Positions 1 through 6,854 of a stretch of 64,000 bases of DNA are shown here, piece by piece. Each line of letters starts with the position of its first letter. Within the stretch, counting starts at the first letter, position 1. Under the pieces are notes generated by a model. It had not been told where the DNA came from, did not search any database, and saw only the letters and a program-made list of their open reading frames with translations. The stretch comes from Microbacterium esteraromaticum (GTDB lineage Bacteria; Actinomycetota; Actinomycetes; Actinomycetales; Microbacteriaceae), in the NCBI RefSeq assembly GCF_017303215.1, contig NZ_JAEMWU010000001.1:2108001-2172000 (forward strand), given 5' to 3'. Made by a program: the position numbers and the translations under genes.

Positions 1-1237
1 CGGCGCCGCCGACGATCGCACGTTCGCACACCGAATCGTTGTCGGCTGCGCACCCGGCGACGTCGCTGATCAGGCGGGCCGCGACCTGCTCAAGACTCTC
101 GTCCCCGCCGGGCGCCGTGTCAGATTCTCCTCCACCCGCCTTGACGGGTTCGTCCCCGACAGCGCCCTCATCGGCGCTCTGCTGCTCGTCCTGAGCGGGA
201 GCCTCATCGTCAACGCTCCCCTCCGCGGTGCCTTCCGGTTCCGGTGTCTGCTCGCCGCGCGCCCCGAAGTCCTTGTCCGACCCGCCATCCGCAGGCGTCT
301 GCGCGACACTCGGGCCCCCTTCCATGGCTGCGGTGTCATCGCCGCCCGTCGGCCACAAGAGGCCACCGAGCAGCACCACAGCTCCGGCCGCGGCGCCGAT
401 CAGTAGCATCCGACGCCGCCCGCCACTCTGCTGCCGGGGCGATGGCGGGCGCAATCGTGTGCGCGTGGCGCGCAGCTGCTCGAGCAGTTGCTCCCATCGC
501 TGTTGCACGAACGTGCCGGCCGTGCGCTGTGCGAGCACGTGACCGGCGTCCTCAGGAAGATGCGCACGGTGCACGGGGATCTCACTCGCGCGCTCGGGCG
601 GATGCACCTCGAGCTGCAGCGGACGCGGGGCCGCCAGCTCGACAAGCTCACCCTCCCAGCGATCAAGGTTGCGCGCGACGATACGGGGGTCCTCGATCCC
701 GGAGAGGATCTCGGTCAGGGTCCGCTCTACGGCGCGGTCGGTGCACGCGTCGCGCACGCGTGCGATGATCTCGCCGCTCGCTGCGGCGCAGTGCGCACCT
801 TCGCCGGGGCTGAACACGGGGCGGGCGTCCTGCGTGAGCCACCAACGTCCGACGAGCGGCTCGCCAAGACGCTCGGCTTCGACGACGCCGCGCAACAGAC
901 TCCCGACCAGCGTGACGGTCTCACCCGGCGTCAAACCGCGCTCGGCGACCGTTCGGCGGGCGAGCAACGCGTCGACCGTCTCGATACACCAGGGCAGCAG
1001 CGCATCGTGTCCATCTCGACGGCGGACGACGTCGACGACGCCGGCGAGGTGCTGTGCGCCCGCAGAAAGCCAGACGGCATCGGGAACCAGATCAGCAGCC
1101 ACCTGGACCCGCAGCGCATCACCGTCGGCGACCAGAGCGCCGGCGACGGCGGCGTCCGGGGTGTCGAGCCGCCGCACCCAGCGGTGCGTGCCCGGAACCA
1201 GTGCGGCCGTGTCATCCGTGCTGTGCATGCGCTCCAT
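1..1237 (-). CDS. Membrane protein with pseudokinase-like N-terminus (3' end outside window)
   Basis: An open reverse frame runs from an ATG at 1237 (alternative ATG at 1228) off the left edge, giving at least 412 residues without a stop. Residues about 20-200 have the cadence of a degenerate Ser/Thr kinase fold of actinobacterial type: a VVDVVRRRDG segment, then GLTPGETVTLV, then a WWLTQDARPVF stretch where a kinase has its catalytic and activation loops. No catalytic Lys, HRD or DFG motif is visible. A single membrane segment follows at about residues 276-295 after an Arg cluster, then an acidic Glu/Asp/Gly/Ser linker and a segment with two Cys before the edge. This suggests a cytoplasmic N-terminus and an extracytoplasmic C-terminus. 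I do not recognise the family by name; the kinase resemblance is inference from pattern. It is divergent from the DUF4191 gene. Confidence 0.7.
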   Translation of the reverse strand, partial: MERMHSTDDTAALVPGTHRWVRRLDTPDAAVAGALVADGDALRVQVAADLVPDAVWLSAGAQHLAGVVDVVRRRDGHDALLPWCIETVDALLARRTVAERGLTPGETVTLVGSLLRGVVEAERLGEPLVGRWWLTQDARPVFSPGEGAHCAAASGEIIARVRDACTDRAVERTLTEILSGIEDPRIVARNLDRWEGELVELAAPRPLQLEVHPPERASEIPVHRAHLPEDAGHVLAQRTAGTFVQQRWEQLLEQLRATRTRLRPPSPRQQSGGRRRMLLIGAAAGAVVLLGGLLWPTGGDDTAAMEGGPSVAQTPADGGSDKDFGARGEQTPEPEGTAEGSVDDEAPAQDEQQSADEGAVGDEPVKAGGGESDTAPGGDESLEQVAARLISDVAGCAADNDSVCERAIVGGA

Positions 1238-1340
1238 CAGAGCGCAATCCGCCTCCCTCCGGATGCTGCTTACCGCAGGCTGTGCACAACTCGGTTCGAT
1301 CGATGACCTGTGCAGGGACACTGTCCGCACGAACACTCGG

Positions 1341-1346
1341 TAGGCT
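1341..1346 (+). promoter_or_regulatory. -10 hexamer TAGGCT, leaderless DUF4191 gene
   Basis: TAGGCT ends exactly 7 nt before the ATG at 1354 and there is no Shine-Dalgarno sequence, so transcription should begin on the start codon. The same arrangement recurs before many genes of this window. Confidence 0.6.
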
Positions 1347-1353
1347 GGTAGGC

Positions 1354-2070
1354 ATGGCAAAGCGTGCTCCCGCGACCGAGAAGCGTCCGGGTTTCTTCTC
1401 CCAGATCCGCTCACTGTTCCGATTCACCCGGGAAGTGTACGGCTGGTTGCCGTGGGCGCAGATCGCCATCCTCATCGCCGGTGTGCTCGTCGGTCTCATC
1501 CTCGGCTTCCTCATCGGCGGCGGAACAGTCCTCTCGCTCGTGCTGTGGGGCATCACCGGCCTGATGCTCGGCATCCTGGGCGCCATGATCCTGATGACCA
1601 AGCTGTCAACCACGGCCATGTACGAGAAGATCGATGGCATGCCCGGTGCCACCGGCCACGTCATCAGCACGAGCCTCGGGCGGCGCTGGCAGGCATCCGA
1701 CACTCCCGTCGGGATCAACCCGAAGACGCAGGAAGCCGTCTACCGCGTGATCGGCCGCGGCGGCATCGTCATCATCGGTGAGGGCACTCGTGGTCGCCTC
1801 ACCCGTCTGATCAACGATGAGCGACAGAAGTCGCAGCGCGTCGCCCACGGTGTGCCGATCACCGTTCTGTACGTTGGCCACGGCGATGCCGAGGACGAGG
1901 TGGCGATCGCCGACCTCGCCAAGCGGATCAAGAAGATCCCCAAGTCGATCGATAAGGCCACGATGGCCACGGTGATCCGTCGTATCGAGTCCGTGTCGCA
2001 GTCGCTGACCTCGCTGCCGATCCCGAAGGGCATCGACCCCACCCGCGTGCGCGCCCAGCGTCCGCGCTGA
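1354..2070 (+). CDS. DUF4191 family membrane protein
   Basis: This 238-residue protein begins MAKRAPATEKRPGFFSQ and has two adjacent hydrophobic segments at about residues 35-80, each rich in Gly, Leu and Ile. A soluble C-terminal domain follows with the block VYRVIGRGGIVIIGEG and a conserved Lys/Arg-rich stretch (AKRIKKIPKSIDKATM). This is the actinobacterial DUF4191 family, whose function is unknown. In mycobacteria the homologue (Rv2219) sits just upstream of an RDD protein and glnA1; the same neighbourhood occurs here with two genes inserted. The long frame opens further upstream, but the ATG at 1354 with a -10 element 7 nt before it is the best start. Confidence 0.88.
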   Translation: MAKRAPATEKRPGFFSQIRSLFRFTREVYGWLPWAQIAILIAGVLVGLILGFLIGGGTVLSLVLWGITGLMLGILGAMILMTKLSTTAMYEKIDGMPGATGHVISTSLGRRWQASDTPVGINPKTQEAVYRVIGRGGIVIIGEGTRGRLTRLINDERQKSQRVAHGVPITVLYVGHGDAEDEVAIADLAKRIKKIPKSIDKATMATVIRRIESVSQSLTSLPIPKGIDPTRVRAQRPR

Positions 2071-2092
2071 GCATTCAGCAACCCACTTCACG

Positions 2093-2127
2093 ACGACGGC
2101 CCCGCGCGATGTGCGCGGGGCCGTCGT
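2093..2127. terminator. Bidirectional hairpin between DUF4191 and rimK
   Basis: Perfect 15-bp arms (ACGACGGCCCCGCGC and its complement) enclose a 5-nt loop between two convergent genes. There is no T-run, which is common for strong hairpins in high-GC actinobacteria. It ends 4 bp before the rimK stop codon. Confidence 0.8.
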
Positions 2128-2130
2128 GGT

Positions 2131-3318
2131 TCACTCGCCGAGCGGTTCCTTCGGAAGACGCCGCACCCGGGGGCGCCGCCGCTTCTTGGCTGGGATCATC
2201 GAGCGCATCTCTTCCAGCTTGCCGAAGCACAGCAGACGGTCCTCCGCTTCGAGCACCTGGTGCTCACGTGGGTTCGGGATCACGCTGACGCCGCGGTGCA
2301 GCGTCAGCACCGTGATGTCACGGTCCCACAGACGCAGCTCACCCAGCTCCTTGCCGACCTGCTCGGCACCGGAGTGGATCAGCAGTTCTGCGACGCCGTA
2401 GCCGGTCGACACGCTCAGGCGCTGGCGGACATCGATATCGGGGAAGGCGACCTGATTCGCGATGTAGTCGATGATCGCGCCGGCGACGTCGAGGTTGGTC
2501 GCCGCCTCGATGCCCTGCAGGCCAGGTGAGGAATTGACCTCCATGACCAGGGGGCCGTCGTCGCTTTCGAGCATGTCAACACCGGCTACGCGCAGACCCA
2601 TGATCTGCGCAGAGCGCACAGCCGTCTGCTCATACGCGGGATCGAGCGTGACGGGCTCGACACGACCGCCACGATGGACGTTCGAGCGGAACTCGTCGCC
2701 GTCCGCAACCCGACGCATGGCCGCCACGACCCGGTCGCCGACGACCAGGGCGCGGATATCGCGCCCTCGGCTCTCGGCGATGAACTTCTGGATCAGCACG
2801 TTCTGCTTGGTGGAGTGCAGCGTCTCGATGATCGCCTCAGCCACCTTGACCTGAGGCGCCAGGATCACGCCGATGCCCTGCGTGCCCTCGAGCAGCTTGA
2901 TCACGACTGGCGCGCCGCCAACGCGCTCGATCGCGGGTCGCACGTCGGCCCGGTTGCGCACGAACGCCGTCGGCGGCATGGCGATGTTGTGCCGGGAGAG
3001 GATCTGGTTCGCCCGCAGCTTGTCGCGCGCGCTGGAGATGCCGTTGGCGGTGTTCGGGGTGTACACGTCCATCTGCTCGAACTGGCGCACGACGGCGGTG
3101 CCGAAGTAGGTGATCGAGTTGCCGATACGCGGCAGGATCGCATCGTACTCACTGAGCTGCTTGCCACGGAAGAACAGATCGGGCGCGCCGCCGGTGAGAT
3201 CGATCGCGAAGCGCAGGGTGTTCAGCACCTTGACGTTGTGACCGCGCTGCTGAGCGGCCGCCCGCAGGCGCTGTGTCGAGTACGAGTGCGGTGCGCGCGA
3301 GAGTACGGCGATCTTCAC
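2131..3318 (-). CDS. rimK: RimK-family ATP-grasp ligase with C-terminal RCK_C domain
   Basis: A 395-residue protein starting at GTG 3318 (KIAVLSRAPHSYST), with AGGAA about 8 nt upstream. Residues about 1-290 form the RimK ATP-grasp fold: PRIGNSITYFGTAV in the pre-ATP domain, a glycine-rich KLLEGTQGIGV ATP loop, QKFIAESRGRDIRALVVG, and the Mg/ATP-binding DMLESDDGPLVMEVNSSPG. RimK enzymes add glutamate to a protein C-terminus (ribosomal protein S6 in E. coli). Residues about 300-375 match an RCK_C/TrkA_C regulatory domain, which usually binds a small ligand in K+ transport systems. The acceptor here is unknown. A RimB-like peptidase is divergent only 26 bp away, so ligase and hydrolase are probably a functional pair. 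Confidence 0.88.
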   Translation of the reverse strand: MKIAVLSRAPHSYSTQRLRAAAQQRGHNVKVLNTLRFAIDLTGGAPDLFFRGKQLSEYDAILPRIGNSITYFGTAVVRQFEQMDVYTPNTANGISSARDKLRANQILSRHNIAMPPTAFVRNRADVRPAIERVGGAPVVIKLLEGTQGIGVILAPQVKVAEAIIETLHSTKQNVLIQKFIAESRGRDIRALVVGDRVVAAMRRVADGDEFRSNVHRGGRVEPVTLDPAYEQTAVRSAQIMGLRVAGVDMLESDDGPLVMEVNSSPGLQGIEAATNLDVAGAIIDYIANQVAFPDIDVRQRLSVSTGYGVAELLIHSGAEQVGKELGELRLWDRDITVLTLHRGVSVIPNPREHQVLEAEDRLLCFGKLEEMRSMIPAKKRRRPRVRRLPKEPLGE

Positions 3319-3344
3319 AGATGAATTCCTGCCAGGATGTAGGG

Positions 3345-3824
3345 GTGAAACGGTCTTCTCATTCAAACACGACGACCGGCTGGCGCGAGTGGGTTGCGCT
3401 GCCGGATCTCGGTGTCGAGTGGATCAAGGCGAAGATCGACACCGGTGCGCGCACCTCGTCTCTCCACGCGTTCGACGTGCACGAGTTCACGCGCGACGAC
3501 GCCGCCTGGGTGCGCTTCAGCGTGCATCCCTGGCAGCAGAGCGATGCGGATGCCGTCGTGCACGAGTGCCCGGTGCACGATCGCCGCGCGGTACGCAGTT
3601 CGTCGGGTCACACCGAGAACCGCATCGTCGTCGTACTCCGGGTGCGGCTGGTCGGCATCGACGTCGACGCGGAGGTCACGCTGACCAACCGCGATGAGAT
3701 GGGCTTCCGGATGCTGATCGGGCGCGAGGCGCTGCGCCGTGGCTTCGTCGTCGACCCGGCACGGTCGTTCGCCGGCGGACGCGCTCCGCGTGAGACGCGC
3801 CGGCGCAACCGGGGGCGCTCCTAG
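3345..3824 (+). CDS. RimB-like retropepsin (ATP-dependent zinc protease family)
   Basis: This 159-residue protein carries the retropepsin signature [14 protein letters not shown], with Asp32 as the presumed catalytic aspartate, and a C-terminal block [16 protein letters not shown] typical of the family often annotated as ATP-dependent zinc protease (pfam05618). In Pseudomonas, RimB of this family cleaves the glutamate tails added by RimK; this is family knowledge and is not shown for this protein. The GTG at 3345 preceded by AGGATGTAGG fits the conserved N-terminus ([20 protein letters not shown]). An in-frame ATG at 3321 is the alternative start and would almost abut the rimK start. The C-terminus is Arg-rich. 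Confidence 0.82.
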   Translation: MKRSSHSNTTTGWREWVALPDLGVEWIKAKIDTGARTSSLHAFDVHEFTRDDAAWVRFSVHPWQQSDADAVVHECPVHDRRAVRSSSGHTENRIVVVLRVRLVGIDVDAEVTLTNRDEMGFRMLIGREALRRGFVVDPARSFAGGRAPRETRRRNRGRS

Positions 3825-3828
3825 GCGG

Positions 3829-4245
3829 TCACGCCCGGATGAGCACCGTGCCGGCGAGCTTGTCGTGCAGGCCGCGCTGATCCGCGTCCCAGATCACCGC
3901 CGGGATCACGAGCACCAGCAGCACGGTGCGAACAATCGGGCGCCACAGCCCCACCCACGCACCGTCAAGACGCACGATGCGCATGCCGAGGATGCGGTGC
4001 CCGGGGCTTCCGCCCGCCGTGGGGATGAACAGCACCTGCAGCGCCGCGAAGACCATCATCGGAGCGAACTGGGTGAGCCCCGCTTCCGCCGGAAGCGCGA
4101 ACTGGTCGTATCCGAAGAAGCCGACGGCGATGATCGTCGCGGCGAAGTAATCGATGGCCAGAGCACCGATGCGACGCCCCGGTCGGGCGATGCTGCCCGA
4201 CCCCGTAGATGGCAGGCCGAGTCGTTCACCGGGGTACTCATTCAC
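3829..4245 (-). CDS. RDD family membrane protein
   Basis: A 138-residue protein with the RDD motif near its N-terminus ([16 protein letters not shown], where Arg and two Asp-type positions define the family). It has three hydrophobic segments at about residues 28-46, 58-78 and 108-125, and the conserved [18 protein letters not shown] block. RDD proteins are small membrane proteins proposed to act in transport; the substrate is unknown. The start is a GTG at 4245 with TAGGCT (4252-4257) 6 nt before it, so the gene is probably leaderless. It is divergent from glnA1, as in mycobacterial Rv2219A-glnA1 neighbourhoods, and the GlnR box of glnA1 lies just upstream of this -10, so shared control is possible. 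Confidence 0.88.
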   Translation of the reverse strand: MNEYPGERLGLPSTGSGSIARPGRRIGALAIDYFAATIIAVGFFGYDQFALPAEAGLTQFAPMMVFAALQVLFIPTAGGSPGHRILGMRIVRLDGAWVGLWRPIVRTVLLVLVIPAVIWDADQRGLHDKLAGTVLIRA

Positions 4246-4267
4246 CCCTCCAGCCTACCGAGCGCTC

Positions 4268-4305
4268 GTAACATGCTCGAAACACGACAGACACGACCGG
4301 GAAAC
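4268..4305 (+). promoter_or_regulatory. GlnR box upstream of glnA1
   Basis: The sequence reads GTAAC-n6-GAAAC-n6-GACAC-n6-GAAAC, which matches the published actinobacterial GlnR consensus gTnAc-n6-GaAAc-n6-GTnAC-n6-GAAAc at essentially every fixed position (one T to A in the third half-site). It ends 8 bp upstream of a CATAAT -10 element (4314-4319) that has no good -35 hexamer, as expected of an activator-dependent promoter. It also lies within the -35 zone of the divergent RDD gene. Confidence 0.85.
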
Positions 4306-4313
4306 GCCGCCCG

Positions 4314-4319
4314 CATAAT
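4314..4319 (+). promoter_or_regulatory. glnA1 -10 element CATAAT
   Basis: CATAAT lies 43 nt before the glnA1 ATG and just downstream of the GlnR box. Transcription would start near 4326, leaving a leader of about 37 nt that contains the GAGGAG ribosome-binding site at 4351-4356. Confidence 0.6.
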
Positions 4320-4362
4320 CTGCGTAAGGTTGCAAGGGACCAAACCCGATGAGGAGTCGCCA

Positions 4363-5787
4363 ATGTTCACAGAACCCGCAGAGGTCATCCGCTATATCGA
4401 GGAGAACGACGTCAAGTTCCTCGACATCCGATTCACCGACCTTCCGGGAGTGCAGCAGCACTTCAACATCCCCGCCTCAACCGTCGACGAGGACTTCTTC
4501 CGTGACGGCCAGCTGTTCGATGGATCGTCGATCCGCGGATTCGCGAGCATCCACGAGTCGGACATGCAGCTGATCCCCGATGTCACCACCGCCTACCTCG
4601 ACCCCTTCCGGGCCGAGAAGACGCTGATCATGGTGTTCGACATCTACAACCCGCGCACCGGTGACATCTACGCGAAGGACCCGCGTCAGGTCGCGAAGAA
4701 GGCCGAGCAGTACCTGGCATCCACCGGCATCGCCGACACCGCGTTCTTCGCCCCCGAAGCCGAGTTCTACATCTTCGACGAGGTGCGCTACGAGGTCAGC
4801 GCCGGTCGCAGCTTCTACTCGGTCGACTCGGACGAGGCCGCCTGGAACTCGGGCCGCAAGGAAGAGGGCGGCAACCTCGGCAACAAGACGCCGTTCAAGG
4901 GCGGGTACTTCCCCGTCTCCCCCGTCGACAAGCAGGCCGACATCCGCGACGACATGTGCCTGCGTCTCGGCGCGGCAGGTCTGATCCTGGAGCGCTCGCA
5001 CCACGAGGTCGGCACGGCCGGCCAGGCCGAGATCAACTATCGCTTCGACACGATGGTGCGTGCCGCGGACGACGTGCTGAAGTTCAAGTACATCGTCAAG
5101 AACACGGCCGAGGAGTGGGGCAAGACGGTCACGTTCATGCCGAAGCCGCTGTTCGGCGACAACGGCTCGGGTATGCACACCCACCAGTCGCTGTGGCTCG
5201 ACGGAAAGCCGCTGTTCTTCGACGAGGCCGGCTACGGGCAGCTCAGTGACATCGCACGCTGGTACATCGGCGGGCTGCTCAAGCACGCCGATGCTGTGCT
5301 TGCCTTCACCAACCCGACGCTGAACAGCTACCACCGTCTCGTGAAGCACTTCGAGGCGCCGGTGAACCTCGCGTACTCGGCGGGCAACCGCTCGGCAGCC
5401 GTGCGCATCCCGCTCACCGGGTCGAACCCGAAGGCCAAGCGCATCGAGTTCCGTGTTCCCGACGCGTCGAGCAACCCGTACCTGGCGTTCGCCGCGCAGA
5501 TGATGGCGGGCCTGGACGGCATCAAGAACCGCATCGAGCCGATGGAGCCGATCGACAAGGACCTGTACGAGTTGCCGCCTGAGGAGGCTGCCAACATCCC
5601 GCAGGTGCCCAACTCGCTGCTCGACTCGCTCGAGGCCCTGCGCAACGATCACGACTTCCTGCTTGAGGGTGGCGTGTTCACCAAGGACCTCATCGAGACC
5701 TGGATCGACTACAAGTACAACAACGAGATCCTGCCGATGGCGCAGCGTCCGCACCCGTACGAGTTCGAGCTCTACTACGGAGTCTGA
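4363..5787 (+). CDS. glnA: Type I glutamine synthetase (GSI-beta)
   Basis: This cytosolic 474-residue enzyme makes glutamine from glutamate, ammonia and ATP. It shows the GSI order: [14 protein letters not shown], the latch DGSSIRGF, the metal and glutamate-binding [26 protein letters not shown], the ATP/Mg loop [18 protein letters not shown], and NRSAAVRIP. The adenylylation loop [11 protein letters not shown] is present with Tyr402, so the enzyme should be a substrate of GlnE encoded 1 kb downstream. The frame is open far upstream, but the ATG at 4363 with GAGGAG spaced correctly and [12 protein letters not shown] as N-terminus is clear. GlnR control is indicated by the upstream box. Confidence 0.97.
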   Translation: MFTEPAEVIRYIEENDVKFLDIRFTDLPGVQQHFNIPASTVDEDFFRDGQLFDGSSIRGFASIHESDMQLIPDVTTAYLDPFRAEKTLIMVFDIYNPRTGDIYAKDPRQVAKKAEQYLASTGIADTAFFAPEAEFYIFDEVRYEVSAGRSFYSVDSDEAAWNSGRKEEGGNLGNKTPFKGGYFPVSPVDKQADIRDDMCLRLGAAGLILERSHHEVGTAGQAEINYRFDTMVRAADDVLKFKYIVKNTAEEWGKTVTFMPKPLFGDNGSGMHTHQSLWLDGKPLFFDEAGYGQLSDIARWYIGGLLKHADAVLAFTNPTLNSYHRLVKHFEAPVNLAYSAGNRSAAVRIPLTGSNPKAKRIEFRVPDASSNPYLAFAAQMMAGLDGIKNRIEPMEPIDKDLYELPPEEAANIPQVPNSLLDSLEALRNDHDFLLEGGVFTKDLIETWIDYKYNNEILPMAQRPHPYEFELYYGV

Positions 5788-5798
5788 CCTCACCCGCT

Positions 5799-5863
5799 GA
5801 GAAACCACTTCCCGTCCGAGAAACCACGCACCACGGTGTTTCTCAATCGGGAAGTGGTTTCTC
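5799..5863. repeat. Nested palindromic repeat between glnA1 and the lipid kinase gene
   Basis: Outer arms of 16 bp are perfect (GAGAAACCACTTCCCG and its complement). Inside sits a second copy of GAGAAACCAC with a partly complementary GTGTTTCTC, so the element contains two direct and two inverted versions of the same 10-mer. It begins 12 bp after the glnA1 stop and lies between convergent genes, so it could terminate both. The internal duplication looks more like a dispersed REP/MITE-type element than a simple terminator. Confidence 0.7.
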
Positions 5864-5895
5864 GCGTTCAGAGGGCGCAGAAGGACTGCAGAGGG

Positions 5896-6831
5896 TCAGC
5901 AGCGCACGCGGAGGGCAGCGGACTGCACCCGCACGTGCAGACGCGACACCTCGCCGGCTTCCTCCCCGTCGATCTCGAACGCAACCGGGGCCGGCAACGT
6001 GACCTCGATGCTCTCGCCGGTGAGGTGCTGGGCGGAGTCGGTGCTGACGGTATCTTCGCCACCGCCCAGCAGACGTCGGATGCCGTTATCCCAGACGACG
6101 GTACGCAGGGTCTGCGCCCACTGGGCGACGTTATCGGCGCTCACCAGCAGGAGGTCCAGTCGGCCGTCATCGGGCTCCGCGTCCGGCAGCAGCGTGACGC
6201 CGCCCTGGATCGCGCCGCAGTTGCCGATGAGCAGCGTGTGCCCGATGAGCGTCTGCTCATCGCCACCGTCGATCGCGATGGTGAAGTCGACGGTCTGCGC
6301 GGCCGCGACCGCGCGCCCCATCGCCTCGACGTAGGCGAGCCAACCGGCCTTGTCTTTCAGTTCATCGTCGGTCTCTGAGAGCATGTGGGCGTCGAGCCCG
6401 AAGCCCACCATCACCAGGAAACCCGTGGCGGTCTCCTCTTCGTCGGTCGTGCTCCACCCCATGTCGATGCGACGCTCGCGTCCGGCGGCGACAACGTCGA
6501 GCGCCTTCGGCACGCTGCCCAGCGGCACCCCAAGATTGCGGGCGAGCAGGTTGCCGGTGCCCTGCGGCACGATCCCGAGAGCCGGTGCGTCGTCGCCCGC
6601 CTGGGCAAGTACTTCGGCGATCGTGCGCACCGTGCCGTCGCCACCGACGGCGATCACGACGTCGCACCCCGCATCGACGGCCTCGGATGCCATCGCACGA
6701 CCGGGATCATCGGCGGTCGTCTCCCACCAGAGGATCTCGGTATCCGCTGGCGACGCGGCATCCACAGCAGCGCGAAGCTCGTCCTCATCGATCTTCGTCG
6801 GATTCCAGACGATGCCCCATCGCTGTGCCAT
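5896..6831 (-). CDS. Diacylglycerol kinase family lipid kinase
   Basis: A 311-residue member of the DagK/YegS/sphingosine kinase family, which transfers phosphate from ATP to lipid acceptors such as diacylglycerol at the membrane. The N-terminal domain has WGIVWNPTKI and the signature VIAVGGDGTVRTIAEVL followed by GIVPQGTGNLLARNLG (nucleotide-binding GGDGT and GTGN motifs). The C-terminal half has the beta-sandwich pattern ending VAFEIDGEEAGEV with its conserved DGE. The gene starts 23 bp after the glnE stop on the same strand, so it is probably the last gene of the SPOR-glnA2-glnE unit, although no functional link to nitrogen is evident. It faces glnA1 across the palindromic repeat. Confidence 0.92.
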   Translation of the reverse strand: MAQRWGIVWNPTKIDEDELRAAVDAASPADTEILWWETTADDPGRAMASEAVDAGCDVVIAVGGDGTVRTIAEVLAQAGDDAPALGIVPQGTGNLLARNLGVPLGSVPKALDVVAAGRERRIDMGWSTTDEEETATGFLVMVGFGLDAHMLSETDDELKDKAGWLAYVEAMGRAVAAAQTVDFTIAIDGGDEQTLIGHTLLIGNCGAIQGGVTLLPDAEPDDGRLDLLLVSADNVAQWAQTLRTVVWDNGIRRLLGGGEDTVSTDSAQHLTGESIEVTLPAPVAFEIDGEEAGEVSRLHVRVQSAALRVRC

Positions 6832-6854
6832 CTGCTGCCCCCCTCGTGCGGTGT

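Noticed and set aside
488..1306. Forward 272-residue frame at the left edge
   Set aside because: It lies antisense to the membrane protein gene, which has coherent domains and a membrane helix; the forward product has no recognisable features.
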